From contig JAVLRN010000003.1 in NCBI GenBank assembly GCA_032821775.1, forward strand, positions 4,092,001 through 4,156,000: a stretch of DNA of 64,000 nt, read 5' to 3'. Positions within the stretch are counted from its first letter, which is position 1; every line of letters starts with the position of its first letter. Below are positions 12,288 to 22,133 of this stretch, one piece after another. The DNA comes from Sanguinoderma infundibulare (Eukaryota; Basidiomycota; Agaricomycetes; Polyporales; Polyporaceae). The position numbers and the translations under genes were made by a program. A model generated the notes under the pieces. The model made no database searches, was not told where the DNA came from, and saw only the letters and a program-made list of their open reading frames with translations.

Positions 12288-13190
12288 GCGTCGATTAGAG
12301 GTAACGTCCACGGCGCGAGCAGCGATTCTGACGATGCAACCAAGAACCGACGGAACGTGGAGCAAGGGCAATCTAAAGCTCGGAGAGCGAAAGGCATGGA
12401 CTTGGGGACGGGACGGCTGGAGTGGCGTTGCTGATGATGGAAGCGGGGAAGTAAGGTCCGAACGTTCCACGCCCTTGCCCCTGTTATCTGATGGACCGCT
12501 GCTGATGCGTGTTCGTGGACAGCAGTAGCCTCACGTTCTCGCTGTTCTTTGTTGAAACTCAGGACTGGAGGCCCGACTTAGGTGGACATTGAGCGGCTTC
12601 TGATGAGAGTAAGCCCCTCGCTCCGTACGAACTTTGAGCGTCGCTGATTGCACCCTGTAGGCGGTTGGGTGTACACTAATGATGTTTGGCTCCATGCTCA
12701 TACCCATCTGCTGGAGGAGTGGACGGCGGGCGGAGGTATGACCAGGCGACCACGCTGGACAAGACGAATATACTACAGTCCGAATGCGCCAGTATGACTT
12801 AGCAATCTATGGTTGCAATGATACTTACTCAACCTTTCGACGTATGCCAAACAAACATTAGATGATCTTAACTCAGGCGTATGTGGCAAGCAACCATGCG
12901 CTCTCATTTGTGATGGCTTGACGTGCGTATGTCAATCGTTCACTTAGAGTGCAAGATAATCGAGTGCTCCTTGCCACCAATGGACGTGGATGGATTGGTC
13001 CCGATTTGCGGTTCGGAGGGGTAGCCAAGGCGAGTATCGCGTCCATATTCTCTGTGTGCATAGATTGATGGACGTTTTCTTGTCACTGAAGAAGACCAAT
13101 ATGTAATAGCGGGATGTCATAATGGGTGGGATCCTGCAAGGGCTCGCATATAATGCGAACGGTCTCTCCAACTTCTCCCCAGGCAATGTT
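12288..13190. other. No gene recognised
   Basis: Downstream of the galactokinase relic. Both strands have short open frames only. No domain, tRNA or repeat structure was recognised. Confidence 0.4.
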
Positions 13191-13192
13191 CG

Positions 13193-13375
13193 TTCCCATG
13201 AAGTCCCACCTCGAGTCGTTGATCCCGCTCGCTATCCTGGGGCTCATCGTTCCCTTGATCGGGAGCTATGTCTCATGAGAGATGGCAGAAGCGTAGGCGT
13301 GGCCTCCCGTTGCCGCCCGGTCTGAAGGGTCTCCTGTTATTGGGAATGTGGCGGACGTGCAGAAGCCGGAGGTGT
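13193..13375 (+). pseudogene. Cytochrome P450 N-terminal remnant
   Basis: Reads a membrane-anchor-like helix (HLESLIPLAILGLIVPLIG), a stop TGA where YVS meets the next codon (about 13276-13278), then, in a different frame, RWQKRRRGLPLPPGLKGL. The basic and proline-rich PPGPKG motif is typical of the hinge after the anchor in fungal microsomal P450s. The expected PVIGNVADV follows only after another frame change. Nothing of the heme domain follows. It is a small dead piece of a P450 gene. Confidence 0.6.
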
Positions 13376-13499
13376 AGAAGGCAGATTGTGACCTTTGCGA
13401 TATCTACAGTGCTATTCAGGATGGTTCCGTAGCCTAAAAACATTGCAGTTGAACCAGACTCTCCTGGGGAGAGAAAAATATGCGGGATGACCGGAGCAC

Positions 13500-13581
13500 C
13501 TCCCGTGGTGGGAATCGAACCCAGAGCTTCAAGAGCACAAGTAGCGCTTATGAAGACGCGTAGCCCACTACACCACCGGAG
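13500..13581 (-). tRNA. tRNA gene, anticodon not resolved (82 nt, possibly intron-containing)
   Basis: On the minus strand the acceptor 5' half CTCCGGT pairs with 3' ACGGGAG (one mismatch). The D-arm GTGTAGTGGGCTACGC is well formed, and the T-arm CTGGG/TTCGATT/CCCAC is nearly perfect. The central part (TCTTCATAAGCG...TCTTGAAG) can form an anticodon stem TCTTC/GAAG(C) only if extra bases in the loop are removed, which suggests an intron or, alternatively, a long variable arm. AAG, TAA and CAT anticodons are all conceivable, so the isotype is left open. A covariance-model scan would settle it. Confidence 0.65.
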
Positions 13582-13689
13582 CTTGTGGCAGTAGCCACAC
13601 CAAAACCCTACTCTGTAAAAACTTCCCCAGGCTAAATTGGTGGAAGTACAACAAAAAAGTTGAATAAAGTACCACTATTCATTTTCTTG

Positions 13690-14825
13690 CGGTACCTACT
13701 CGCGCGCGCAACAGTTCGGTGAGATGCATAACGAGTCAACCCCATTTCCTACCTTCTCCCATGAGCTCTCCATCACTCTGCCCAATCGCGACCTCAAACG
13801 CCTGATACAGCCTCTCGAACGGGGCAGCAGCACCTCCGCCGCCCTCGAATGCTCCTTCCACACCAGCACCGCAATCACCCCGACCCGATCCCTCCTCCAC
13901 CTACCATTTTCACTCCCGAATCGCAACACCAGCACTTCTGTCGTCGTCCGTGCGCAATGCAGGTACTCGATGTTCTGTTCAGCGGCGAGATGTCTGGGAA
14001 GTTGTGCGGGGTGGGGACATGTCGGAGGGGGACGAGCGCGATGTGCACGGCCGAGACGGCTGCGGCCCAGAGGGACATGAGGACATGACCAGCGTAACCC
14101 GTTGTGGTGTCATGAAGTGCCATGATGATCATGCCAAAGGTTCATGCAGTCGTCCTGCCGGGGCAAGGCCTAAAACACAAGCGTGGTCGCACAGGAGAAA
14201 GGGGCGGGTCATGAGGACGCGGAGACGAGCGTCATTTTGAGGAGCACCGAGCGTGCGCTCGTCGCGCTGCCGTCCGGGTCAGGGGACTGGGGGTCAGCGT
14301 CCCTGTGCTTGGCGAGCCCGCACTCAAGCTCATCGGACTGTCCCCGTTCGCCGGCGGAGAGACTGGGCTCCGACCGAGTTGGGGGGGCGCATGGGACAGC
14401 GGGGATGGAACCAGAGTGATCGAGGTCGGAGAGGGATTCTACAACGAGCGATGGAAGCTCTTCGTTTTGCGCACGCCCGCCTTGTACGCCGCGCGAATCC
14501 CCGCGGTGGCCTCGTTGGTGATGCTGAAGACACTTTCAGATGCAGAAGGCACTGTAGAGGCAACGCTTGGCTGTCGTGAATACAGACCTGTCGAAGTCTG
14601 TAGCTCGAGCCGCGGAGGAAGCGCTGACGTTGTTGGTGATACTGGTACTGGCATCGGGTCAAGGGCGAAGGAGAAGGTCAGTGAGGGTAACGACGACTCG
14701 CAGCTCTCGTACTGGCTCAGAGTGGATCCCGAGGACAAACTAGGCCTGACACTCGAGAAGCGGTGGTGAGGATGGTAAAAGGGGGGGAATAAAGGGACCG
14801 GGCTCGACAGTCTATAGGTGTACAG
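13690..14825. other. Unresolved coding-like region
   Basis: Several long open frames overlap here on both strands. The minus strand shows Ser/Pro-rich, low-complexity protein-like text (for example PLSHAPPQLGRSPVSPP near 14300-14400 and SQYESCESSLPSLTFSFALDP near 14700) with stops between the pieces. This could be the disordered part of another broken gene. A hydrophobic minus-strand piece lies at about 14000-14130 (VLMSLWAAAVSAVHIALVP). No family was recognised. Confidence 0.3.
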
Positions 14826-14869
14826 TTTATGAGCTTCCCCATACATCTATCACTCGCATCGAACGGGCT

Positions 14870-16195
14870 AAAACGGCACTCACCACGACCATTCCCTCCT
14901 CGAGCGGCAGCCGCAGTCGCAAATACGTGTAGAATGATTCGTGGCCCAGCCCAAGCTGCCGGATCGTGGGGTTCTCCTCCGGCTTGCTCGCGCTCGGCAC
15001 GTCATGCGCGTCGAGGCCGAGCGAGTGTCCCAAGCCATGCGGAAAGAATGCGGCGCTGGCCCCGCTCGCGAGGATTGCCTCCTCCGAGTTCCACGAGCCC
15101 GAGTTCGGCCAGTTAGGCGACTTGAAGATGCCGAGCTTCTGGAAGCCGCGGATGAGCGTGCGAGGAGCTGCACAGCTGCGAATGTGTTTGAGCAGGAAGG
15201 CGTATCTGGGGGGTGGGATGGGACTCACCTTCTGCATCTCAAGCAGCAGCTCGTAGATCGCGCGTGCCTCGGGCATGAACTTGCCGCCATTCCCTACGGG
15301 CATCGTGTGAGTGACTGGACGGCGACTGAGTCCAAACATTGAAAATAGGCAAGGATGCGGTATGCGACTCACTGTAGCTCCATTCGCAGCCCGCGTCGAT
15401 CAGGAGCACCTGCGGATCGAGGACCCGCTCTTGGTCATGCGCGAGCTCATTCGAGTTGTGGTGGTCGTGCGGGCGGACGGGACCCTACGCGAACTCGCGA
15501 TCATTGCAGCAGTAACACAGCGTCGAAGCCGCGACGATCGGCAAGTACGCCTGGTGCTCCGTACTGTCACCGCGTCAGCGACCTCGGCCCTTGTAGGCGC
15601 AACAGCCTGTGCAAACGTACCCTTCCCTTAGCCACTCGCCCGGAAGGAGAGGACGTTCCGTGCCCGCGCCCTTGCATTGCTTTATCTGACCGCGGACGCC
15701 CCGGCCGAGGACACGCATGACGGTCTCGTGCGCGCGCGAACTTATCTGGTTCGCACGCCGGATGAGCTCGATCTCTTCCGTGTCCTTGATAAGTCGTGCG
15801 CGGTGGAGTGCCGACAAGAGATGGTCCTCCGTAATGTGGGCGTTGCCGGCTAGGGGCTAGGAACGCAGCTGTGTATTCAGTCGGGATCTTATGGAACAGG
15901 GAGGATGCCGGGAGCGTGTGCACAATTGCTCCCGGGAAGGCCTTGATCTGCTCCTGGATGATGCCTGGCAGCGCTGCGGGGTGTGAGATGCTTGCGGCAT
16001 CGTACATCGCAGAGGCCTCCGCGAGCGAAGGTGGGGGACGGACCACATGAGGTCTGCGAGCTCGGCCTTCGAGATGAAGAGATGCGTCGAAGGCTTATTT
16101 GCGAGAGACGTCCCGTTCTGAAATACGAGCAGAGCATAGGAGGACGGATCTTTGGAGCTCGTCAGGTAGAAGAAGTTCGACGCCTAAGGCGTATG
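14870..16195 (-). pseudogene. Xaa-Pro aminopeptidase / prolidase (peptidase M24), broken
   Basis: M24 metallopeptidases remove amino acids next to proline using a dinuclear metal centre. In minus-strand order: SNFFYLTSSKDPSSYALLVFQ (about 16190-16130), STHLFISKAELADLMWSVPP (about 16095), IIQEQIKAFPGAIVHTLPASS, ARLIKDTEEIELIRRANQISSRAHETVMRVLGRG (about 15800-15690), GTERPLLPGEWL, then AYLPIVAASTLCYCC, NDREFA-stop-GPVRPHDHHNSNELAH and LIDAGCEW (metal-binding Asp region), later FFPHGLGHSLGLDAHDVPSA (metal-ligand His), and HESFYTYLRLRLPLEEGMVV at the end. An in-frame TAG (plus positions 15485-15487) replaces the expected Trp of EFAWGP, there are frame changes near 15600 and 15840, and the last metal-ligand exon (VEPGIYF) is missing beyond a donor near 14890. 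It is a pseudogene. Confidence 0.85.
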
Positions 16196-16439
16196 ATGGG
16201 TGGACTCTCGACATAGGATATCAAATCAGTGTTGGAGAAGGAGGTCTGCTCGTCAATCTCCGGGCCGTCGACAGGTGCAGAGGGGCGCAGCGCAGTGACT
16301 CGGCGAGGAATGAGATCACGGAAGTATACGAAGTCGAGCGGCGTCCACTCCAAGTGCAGGATACTGAAACCGAGCACTTGCAGACACAGGAGCTCCCTGA
16401 TGGCTTCTAGCGTCAACGTGATGGTGTCCTATAGGAACG

Positions 16440-17145
16440 AGCTTCAGTTTGCAGGCTCCGTGCAAGCACAGCAGACTTGATGGGAACACGTACTCCCTTG
16501 CCGTCCGCCCACTCGACTACGAACTTGTGCTGGAGGATGACGAGATCACGCTCGCCGTTCTTGAAGTTCATGAGCGGTGCAAGCCGAGCACAGAGCGTGT
16601 CAAGTAAGTTGCCCCCGCGAGGATGCGCCCGCCCTCTTGGTCATCCCGGAACTGGCAGACCTCGTTCACTTTGGCGACCAGAGTGCTGGAAAAGCGACGG
16701 ACGTCTTCAGCAGAATCACCATAACGAGAGCGCATCCGCTGACCTTTCGGATGCGTCCGCCGCTCCAATCGTGCGCTGCCCAGGTGAGACCATCCCGCAA
16801 CCACTCCTTCTTGTCGGTATCCAGCAGGCCGAGTACGACAAGGGCCTTCACGTAGTCCATGAAACCTTCGTAGCGCACAGAGCCACGCATGACCGTCTCG
16901 GCCTCGGGGATATGGTAGATGCGGGCTACGGTTCGGAATGGCGACGAGAGATAGCTGGGGCACGATGTGGTATGGTTTGGCGACGCTCATAAGGTCCCGT
17001 CCCTCAATGTGCACCTCCTGTCTGCCAGACAGGTAGGTCGCGGAGTTGAGGTGGACGAGGATGTTGCCGTGTGGGGGCCAGGAGAACTTGTATCCAAGGG
17101 GATTCGACTTGGTGATCTCCGGCGCTGGCAATCTTCCACAAAAGT
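16440..17145 (-). pseudogene. LYS9: Saccharopine dehydrogenase (glutamate-forming) C-terminal fragment
   Basis: This enzyme makes saccharopine in the fungal alpha-aminoadipate route to lysine. Minus-strand segments match its C-terminal half: FCGRLPAPEITKSNPLGYKFSW (from 17145), NATYLSGRQEVHIEGRDLM-like, AKPYHIVPQLSLVAIPNRS (about 17000), VMRGSVRYEGFMDYVKALVVLGLL (about 16890-16820), and, after frame changes, VNEVCQFRDDQEGGRILAG and FKNGERDLVILQHKFVVEWADGK (about 16565-16500). The N-terminal NADP-binding domain and the final segment are missing. At its 3' side it merges into the prolidase relic with no spacer that I can see. Both are on the minus strand. Confidence 0.82.
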
Positions 17146-17538
17146 GAGGTCGGCACTACTTGGGGTTTCCTGAACTCGGACAGGCATGTCGCCTGTCATA
17201 CAAGCTGTCAGACCTATTTTTCTTCGCTGGGCCTCGAGGTGACTGGGGGACTGACATCTGCACGCGGGAAATGATGGGCGTCTGCGCCACATACGTAGCT
17301 GACCCGTGCGGCATGCAGTACTCACGACCTTCGACGAGCGCTTACAGAAACATTCTCGTGCGTCCAGTTTCCGACACAAGAAATGCCCCGGTTAACACCC
17401 TCATCCGATAGATGGGGACATACATTCGGATCTGTATCGGCTCGATATACAGCGATGACAACAGAAACGATGCGTACAAGTACAGTTCAATGAACCGCTA
17501 TAAACCCTTCCCTCGACTTTTCAAAACAAAGCACCAAC

Positions 17539-19397
17539 TCACTCCAGCGTAGGCGGGGAGTTCCCGCTGCCGACTATAACCCACACGCCCTCGCTCGTGA
17601 CATCGCCGATGGTCAAGAAAATAGTGGCGGGCCCGGGCGGGTACACGCGGCCGTTCGGGGGCGTGACGAACGTCAGAGACTTACGGTCGCTGGAGATCTT
17701 CGCGTCCATGAAGACGAGACGTGCGCCCGAGTGGAACGCGTGGCTGGAGAAACCGAGGTCCATCAGGGATACTGTAGTTGTGACGGACGCGGTCAGTGAG
17801 CTCTTGCAATCCAGACCAAGCATATCGCCCGACTCACCTTGCATCCTCGCGCCAGGACGAGAAAGCTCCAACGGCAGAGAGATGGGGACCGTCACGCTGC
17901 TGTTGAACGGGATCTTCGCCGGCGCACTGAGAATCCGCGGCCGGTCCACGAACATAAACGGCGGGTCGAGCGTCTGCACGCGCAGCTCGCTCGGGAACTT
18001 GAGGCTCGGGTCCGCGGTGAAGTTGTTATTCGGGTTGCTCCCCGCGACGAGGAAGTTGCCCTGTGGCGTGAGCGTGATGCTCGAGTGGTACACGCGCGCG
18101 ATGTCCGACGTCGGCAGCCCCTCCTTGCTGAACCGCTGGCCGAGCGGCGCGGCGGGGGTGTACAGCGCGGGGGTGAGGACGGCGTGGTCCGCATCCGAGT
18201 CGCCGACGAGGTCGCGGACCTGGCCCGTCGCTGCGAAGCCGGTGCCGGCGCCGTTGGCGACGAGGATCTGGCCGTTGGGGAGGTGGACGAGTTCGGGCAT
18301 GACGCGGCCCTCGGGCATGTGTTCGACCGCCCAGCCCCCCGCGATGCCGTCCGGTGTGAGCGTGATGCGGGAGCATTGTGAGGACGCGGGCTGCTGGGTG
18401 GAAAAGTTCCCAGGCTGGAGAGTGTCGTCGACTTGCTGGCCACCGCAGACGAGTACCTCAGGAACGAAGTCGGGGGGAGACAAGGGGAGGAGAATGGCGG
18501 AGCCGTCCATGGGGTTGGTCACCCGGACGCCATTCGGGACATCGGGGAGGATGGTCTCGGTGTTGGTTTCGATATCGTAGATGATGGACTGGTTGTTCGC
18601 GACCATAAAAACCTTACCATCGGGGAGGGCGAAAATGCTGTCAGAGGATATCAACTGAGTTGCTGGAAATACGGTGAGAAAGAACATGACGTACCGAGGG
18701 AAAAGGTTCGAAGGGAGGGTTCTGTTCAGGAACTCAGACGGTCGAGGCGTACTCTCCTTGGGTGGGAAGAACTCGATGCTTAAGGCAGGATCGATGTTGT
18801 AGAATTTGACGTCTTTGTGGGCGCCGCCTACGATCATGAGGCTACCGTCGAAAATCCGGATGCTTGACGGGTACCAGCGCGTCTCGAGGAGGTGAAGGGT
18901 GGCGGGGTCCTCGAAAATCGTGCAGCCCTCGCCTGTGGGAGATGCGCACGGTTCGAAGATGCGGATGGCTTGCTGTCCAGGCTCGATGGTGGGGTTTCCT
19001 GGGAAGCCGTTCGGATCTCCACCGACGCTTACCTTTATCAGTTACAACGCAAATGTTAATAAACACGGGGTGCAGCGAGGTGAGAAGCACGCACCGCACT
19101 ACCATTGCTGATCAAGGCACCGCTGGCACAGAACGAGTTTGTGATCAGATTGAGGGGGGTGACGGTGCTCGTCTTGAGATTCCAGAGTGCACCCCATGCA
19201 GAGTGGTTGTTGATTTGCAGAGGGTCGTCAGTGGCCCTGTCGAGGAAGAGGACGAGAGTAGGTGAGACAACAATTGACTCGAGCGCGACAACGCCAGAGG
19301 TGTTTTTCTTGAGGTCAAACCTCCATCCGGGCGGGGACGGCGCTGCGGAAGAAAGTGAGACGAAGAGGGGGATGAGGGATAGCAAAGGCAAAATCAT
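17539..19397 (-). CDS. Glyoxal oxidase-like copper radical oxidase 1 (AA5_1), secreted
   Basis: Glyoxal oxidases oxidise small aldehydes outside the cell and release H2O2 for lignin peroxidases. Exons (minus strand): 19397-19095, 19032-18695, 18637-17838, 17771-17539, giving about 557 aa. The N-terminus [18 protein letters not shown] is a signal peptide. All expected radical-copper residues are visible: the Cys of NSFCASGA and the Tyr of RWYPSSIRI (the thioether-linked pair), Tyr-His in RVYHSSITL, and the late His in SSHAFHSGA. Kelch-like propeller repeats and a final Ig-like domain ([11 protein letters not shown] to SGNSPPTLE) complete the fold. Introns 2 and 3 lack stops and are multiples of three, so the reading frame runs through them; splice sites and the two paralogues identify them as introns. 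No lesion is seen. It lies about 11 kb from, and opposite in strand to, two tandem paralogues. Confidence 0.9.
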
Positions 19398-19510
19398 GCT
19401 CCGGGTGCGATGCGAACATGGTTGGTACTACATGCCGACCCTTTATACGTCAGGGGGTTCATTGAGACTTGAGGATGCGAACTCAGCCTTTCGGTTGTGA
19501 GAGAGATGGC

Positions 19511-20050
19511 TTACAAGAGACGAAGGCACACTACATGCACCGATGCCAGGGTCGTAGCTGCTGGATCTATTGGACAAATAGCACCGCCAACTGTACGTAG
19601 CAAAGGTCCTTTCTGGAGAATACTGCTCGTATCGGGCAGAGCTGGACCTGTCTCAAGCATCGTGGGACGCCGAGAGTGGTTTATGGAGTTCTGAGGGGAA
19701 TTGAACGCTTTGAGAAGCTCCCGATCTTCGTTGTCGCTTGTGAGTTCACAAGATGAAAGGCGCGGGAAACGAACGTGGCCAGGTCCAGGGAAAAGCGTTG
19801 GTAAGTAGGTTTCATTGCTCCAACTCACTCGGAGGTAGCGGTGAGCTGAGAGAAGAGGAGTACAACGCACATCAGCCTGACAAGCATGGAGGTACTCATC
19901 TGAGAAAACATACCGTATTTCGTCGTTGCATGATTGTGGTGACGGTGCAAGCCCGAGGTTGACACTGGTGGGGCCAAAATTCAAGCGCTCCGGCACCTTC
20001 CGTTCCCATCGGTATGTTTCGGGATTCCAAAATTGCGCAGTGACGGACAT
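19511..20050 (-). CDS. Hypothetical open frame upstream of glyoxal oxidase 1
   Basis: A 179-codon minus-strand frame beginning MSVTAQFWNPETYRW. It ends 114 bp before the start of the glyoxal oxidase gene on the same strand. No domain, signal peptide or homologue is recognised. A real gene would be expected to have introns here (a GT..AG pair inside is possible). It may be chance; it is listed because nothing else explains the region. Confidence 0.2.
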   Translation of the reverse strand: MSVTAQFWNPETYRWERKVPERLNFGPTSVNLGLAPSPQSCNDEIRYVFSDEYLHACQADVRCTPLLSAHRYLRVSWSNETYLPTLFPGPGHVRFPRLSSCELTSDNEDRELLKAFNSPQNSINHSRRPTMLETGPALPDTSSILQKGPLLRTVGGAICPIDPAATTLASVHVVCLRLL

Positions 20051-20790
20051 TCTGGCATCACAAGTTCAGCATGTAAAAATCATCGTCGTCGTTCTAGGGT
20101 GCTAGTGAGTGCTCTTGATAATTTTCAATTCTGCTCTACCTGGTATAGTAAGTGTTACCTCCGTCTTCCAGTTCATTGTCCCCACGCCCTCACGCGCGAC
20201 TGACCTCAAGGTGCTCCTAGTCTCAGCGGACCCGGCTTGACTTGACAGTGACTATCGAGTGCGTTACCAATAGCCGAATCTACATCATTCACTGATCAGC
20301 GTGGGCATAGGGGCTCTGATATGCGACGACTCAACTAGGCGAGGATAAACGGGACTGATACCGCGATGCCGTGTAGGACCAGCTAAGGTGCGCTCGGTGA
20401 ACTTGCCAACGAGACCATGTGCCTATGATTGTGTTTACGGGTAGCTCGGGAGTGTTATCGAGTGCTATCGAGAACTCGGATCCTATTCGAGAGCTCTCCC
20501 GGAGCTCTCCGAGTGCTCGATAGTCTCTGCGGGGGCTATAGAGGATTTGGGTCTTTCCTGCAGTGTCACAGTGGCGTATTTGAAGTATGGGTCGCAGAAT
20601 GACATAGAATGGCATACGGCGGGCAGGTGACACGGACTCGTTGACCGGGCCTGATACAAAAGCCGACACTGGCGAACCCGCCATCTCTCCAAGTGGTCCC
20701 TCTTCGCGCACATCTTTCCATTTCCACAATCACTTCACCCATGACCACCCTTTCTTCAAGTCCTCGGCTGGCCCCCCTCTCCCCTCCCTC
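20051..20790. other. No gene recognised; short alternating inverted motifs
   Basis: Intergenic stretch. Around 20450-20530 the motifs GAGTGCTATCGAGAACTCGG, GAGAGCTCTCCCGGAGCTC and GAGTGCTCGATAGTCTC make a cluster of overlapping small palindromes. No protein or RNA gene is seen. Confidence 0.4.
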
Positions 20791-20794
20791 ACCA

Positions 20795-21390
20795 ATGTTG
20801 AACAACACGCCCGAGAGGGTCATCCGCATCCCAGACACCATGGCGACCTGGCCATGGCCCCCTGTGCGACAAGGTAGCAGCCGAGTCCACCCCCTGGCTC
20901 GCCTCCTGCAACCTCTTCTCCCTCCAATCTCAATACTCCCACGAGAAGGGCAACGTCGGCAGGCTCGCCGCCTACGTCTACCCCGACGCCTCACGCGGTG
21001 AGTTTTCTTTCGTGGCGACGTCTCGATATTGATATTTGATGGAATGAGGACTCTGATTGCAAGACCTTTGGCTAAGCTAGATGATCTGCGAATCGGGAAC
21101 GACCTCTTCCACGTCCTCTGGGCCCTCGACGAGTATACGGACATGGAGCCGCCCGCAGGGGTGACCGAGCTGTTCGCCATGATCCTCGACGCGCTCCAGA
21201 ACCCAGACAAGCCTCGTCCGGCCCCGCGAACTCGTTCTGGGGGAGATGTACAGACAGTGGGTCCCCCTTTTTGCAAACAAGCTCATGAACCTGGAGATGC
21301 GGAGGGAGAGGGTGGAGGTGCCGCTTGTTGAGGAGCTTGAGGAAATTCTGTTGATCGATGCTGTGCCTGCTTTGAAGTGGGTATGGTAGT
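20795..21390 (+). pseudogene. Sesquiterpene synthase remnant (class I terpenoid cyclase)
   Basis: Fungal sesquiterpene synthases cyclise farnesyl diphosphate. The remnant starts like the family (MLNNTPERVIRIPDTMATWPW, from 20795), changes frame, then reads AAESTPWLASCNLFS and VGRLAAYVYPDAS (to a GTGAGT donor near 20998). The next exon has DDLRIGNDLFHVLWALDEYTDMEPPAGV with the first Mg-binding motif D-E-x-x-D (21128-21142). A frame change after ALQNPDKPRP leads to EMYRQWVPLFANKLM and a stop near 21390. The NSE/DTE metal motif and the whole C-terminal half are absent. This is a truncated, non-catalytic relic. Confidence 0.75.
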
Positions 21391-21640
21391 GGCATCGTTT
21401 TATCAAGTCGAGAGGGCCGCGTCGAAACAAACATATCCAAGTCAGTGGGCCTTGATAGCGCGACCATATAAACGAGCAGTTACCTTCTCATGTGCCCTCT
21501 GCGCAGGGGCCGCCGCCTGAGCTCACCAGCTAAGAGCGCAACAGCAAAGACGGCTTTCCCTTACGTGAGAACGAGGTTAATATGTAAAGAAAGCATCCAC
21601 CGTATGATCGTTCTAAATGTAGTTTGTCACCGACTCAATG
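21391..21640. other. Intergenic
   Basis: Short region between the terpene synthase relic and an F-box gene fragment. No feature recognised. Confidence 0.3.
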
Positions 21641-22130
21641 AATTTGGCAGATCCGAGCAGTGCGGTAAACTAGAAGCCACATGTATCAGTCACGGATTCC
21701 TATATACCAACCTATAAAATGCGGCGAGCGAATCGCCACAGCCGTGAACCCGTTATGGTCCATCGCCCCTGCCGGCTACCGCCTCTCATCTGGAGGGCGG
21801 TAGTTTCGGCCCACTGATATCAATATGCAGCACCTCCGACGCGTCCTCAGTCTCATGGACCGCCCGCGGGTCCTCCACATTCTCCCATGCATCGTTGCTC
21901 CGCGGGAACAGCGGGTAGTCCGCATGGCCCGCAGCCCATGGGTTCATGTCGTTGAACATGATCCGGCCGCCCGGGGCGTTCTCTTACATTAACAATGTAA
22001 CTGCCTTGACGGGGCCAGCCTCTCCAGACCCAGTCCGGGTGTTCACGCTCCTCGAACCCACCGGGAGCGACGCATTCTAGATGAAGTCTGTAATCGTCCC
22101 GACGAATCGGGCAGACCCAAACTTCGTGGT
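21640..22130 (-). pseudogene. Partial tandem duplicate of the neighbouring F-box gene's 3' end
   Basis: Minus-strand text such as MNPWAAGHADYPLFPRS, WENVEDPRAV and ASEVLHIDISGP mirrors VNPWAARYARHTPFPRS, YEHVEDLRAS and AEEVLHVAIHGP of the intact F-box gene at 22134-23929. The plus-strand segment CGGTAAACTAGAAGCC near 21663 likewise matches the intact gene's 3' end near 22128. Stops and frame breaks are present, and only the last part of the gene is represented. It is directly adjacent to the parent copy, so unequal exchange is a simple origin. Confidence 0.7.
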
Positions 22131-22133
22131 AAA

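Noticed and set aside
16171..16192. Another copy of the palindromic GACGCCTA..TAGGCGTC element inside the prolidase relic
   Set aside because: The ACGCCTAAGGCGT palindrome here overlaps what is probably a normal intron acceptor followed by prolidase codons, and the framing decamers are absent.
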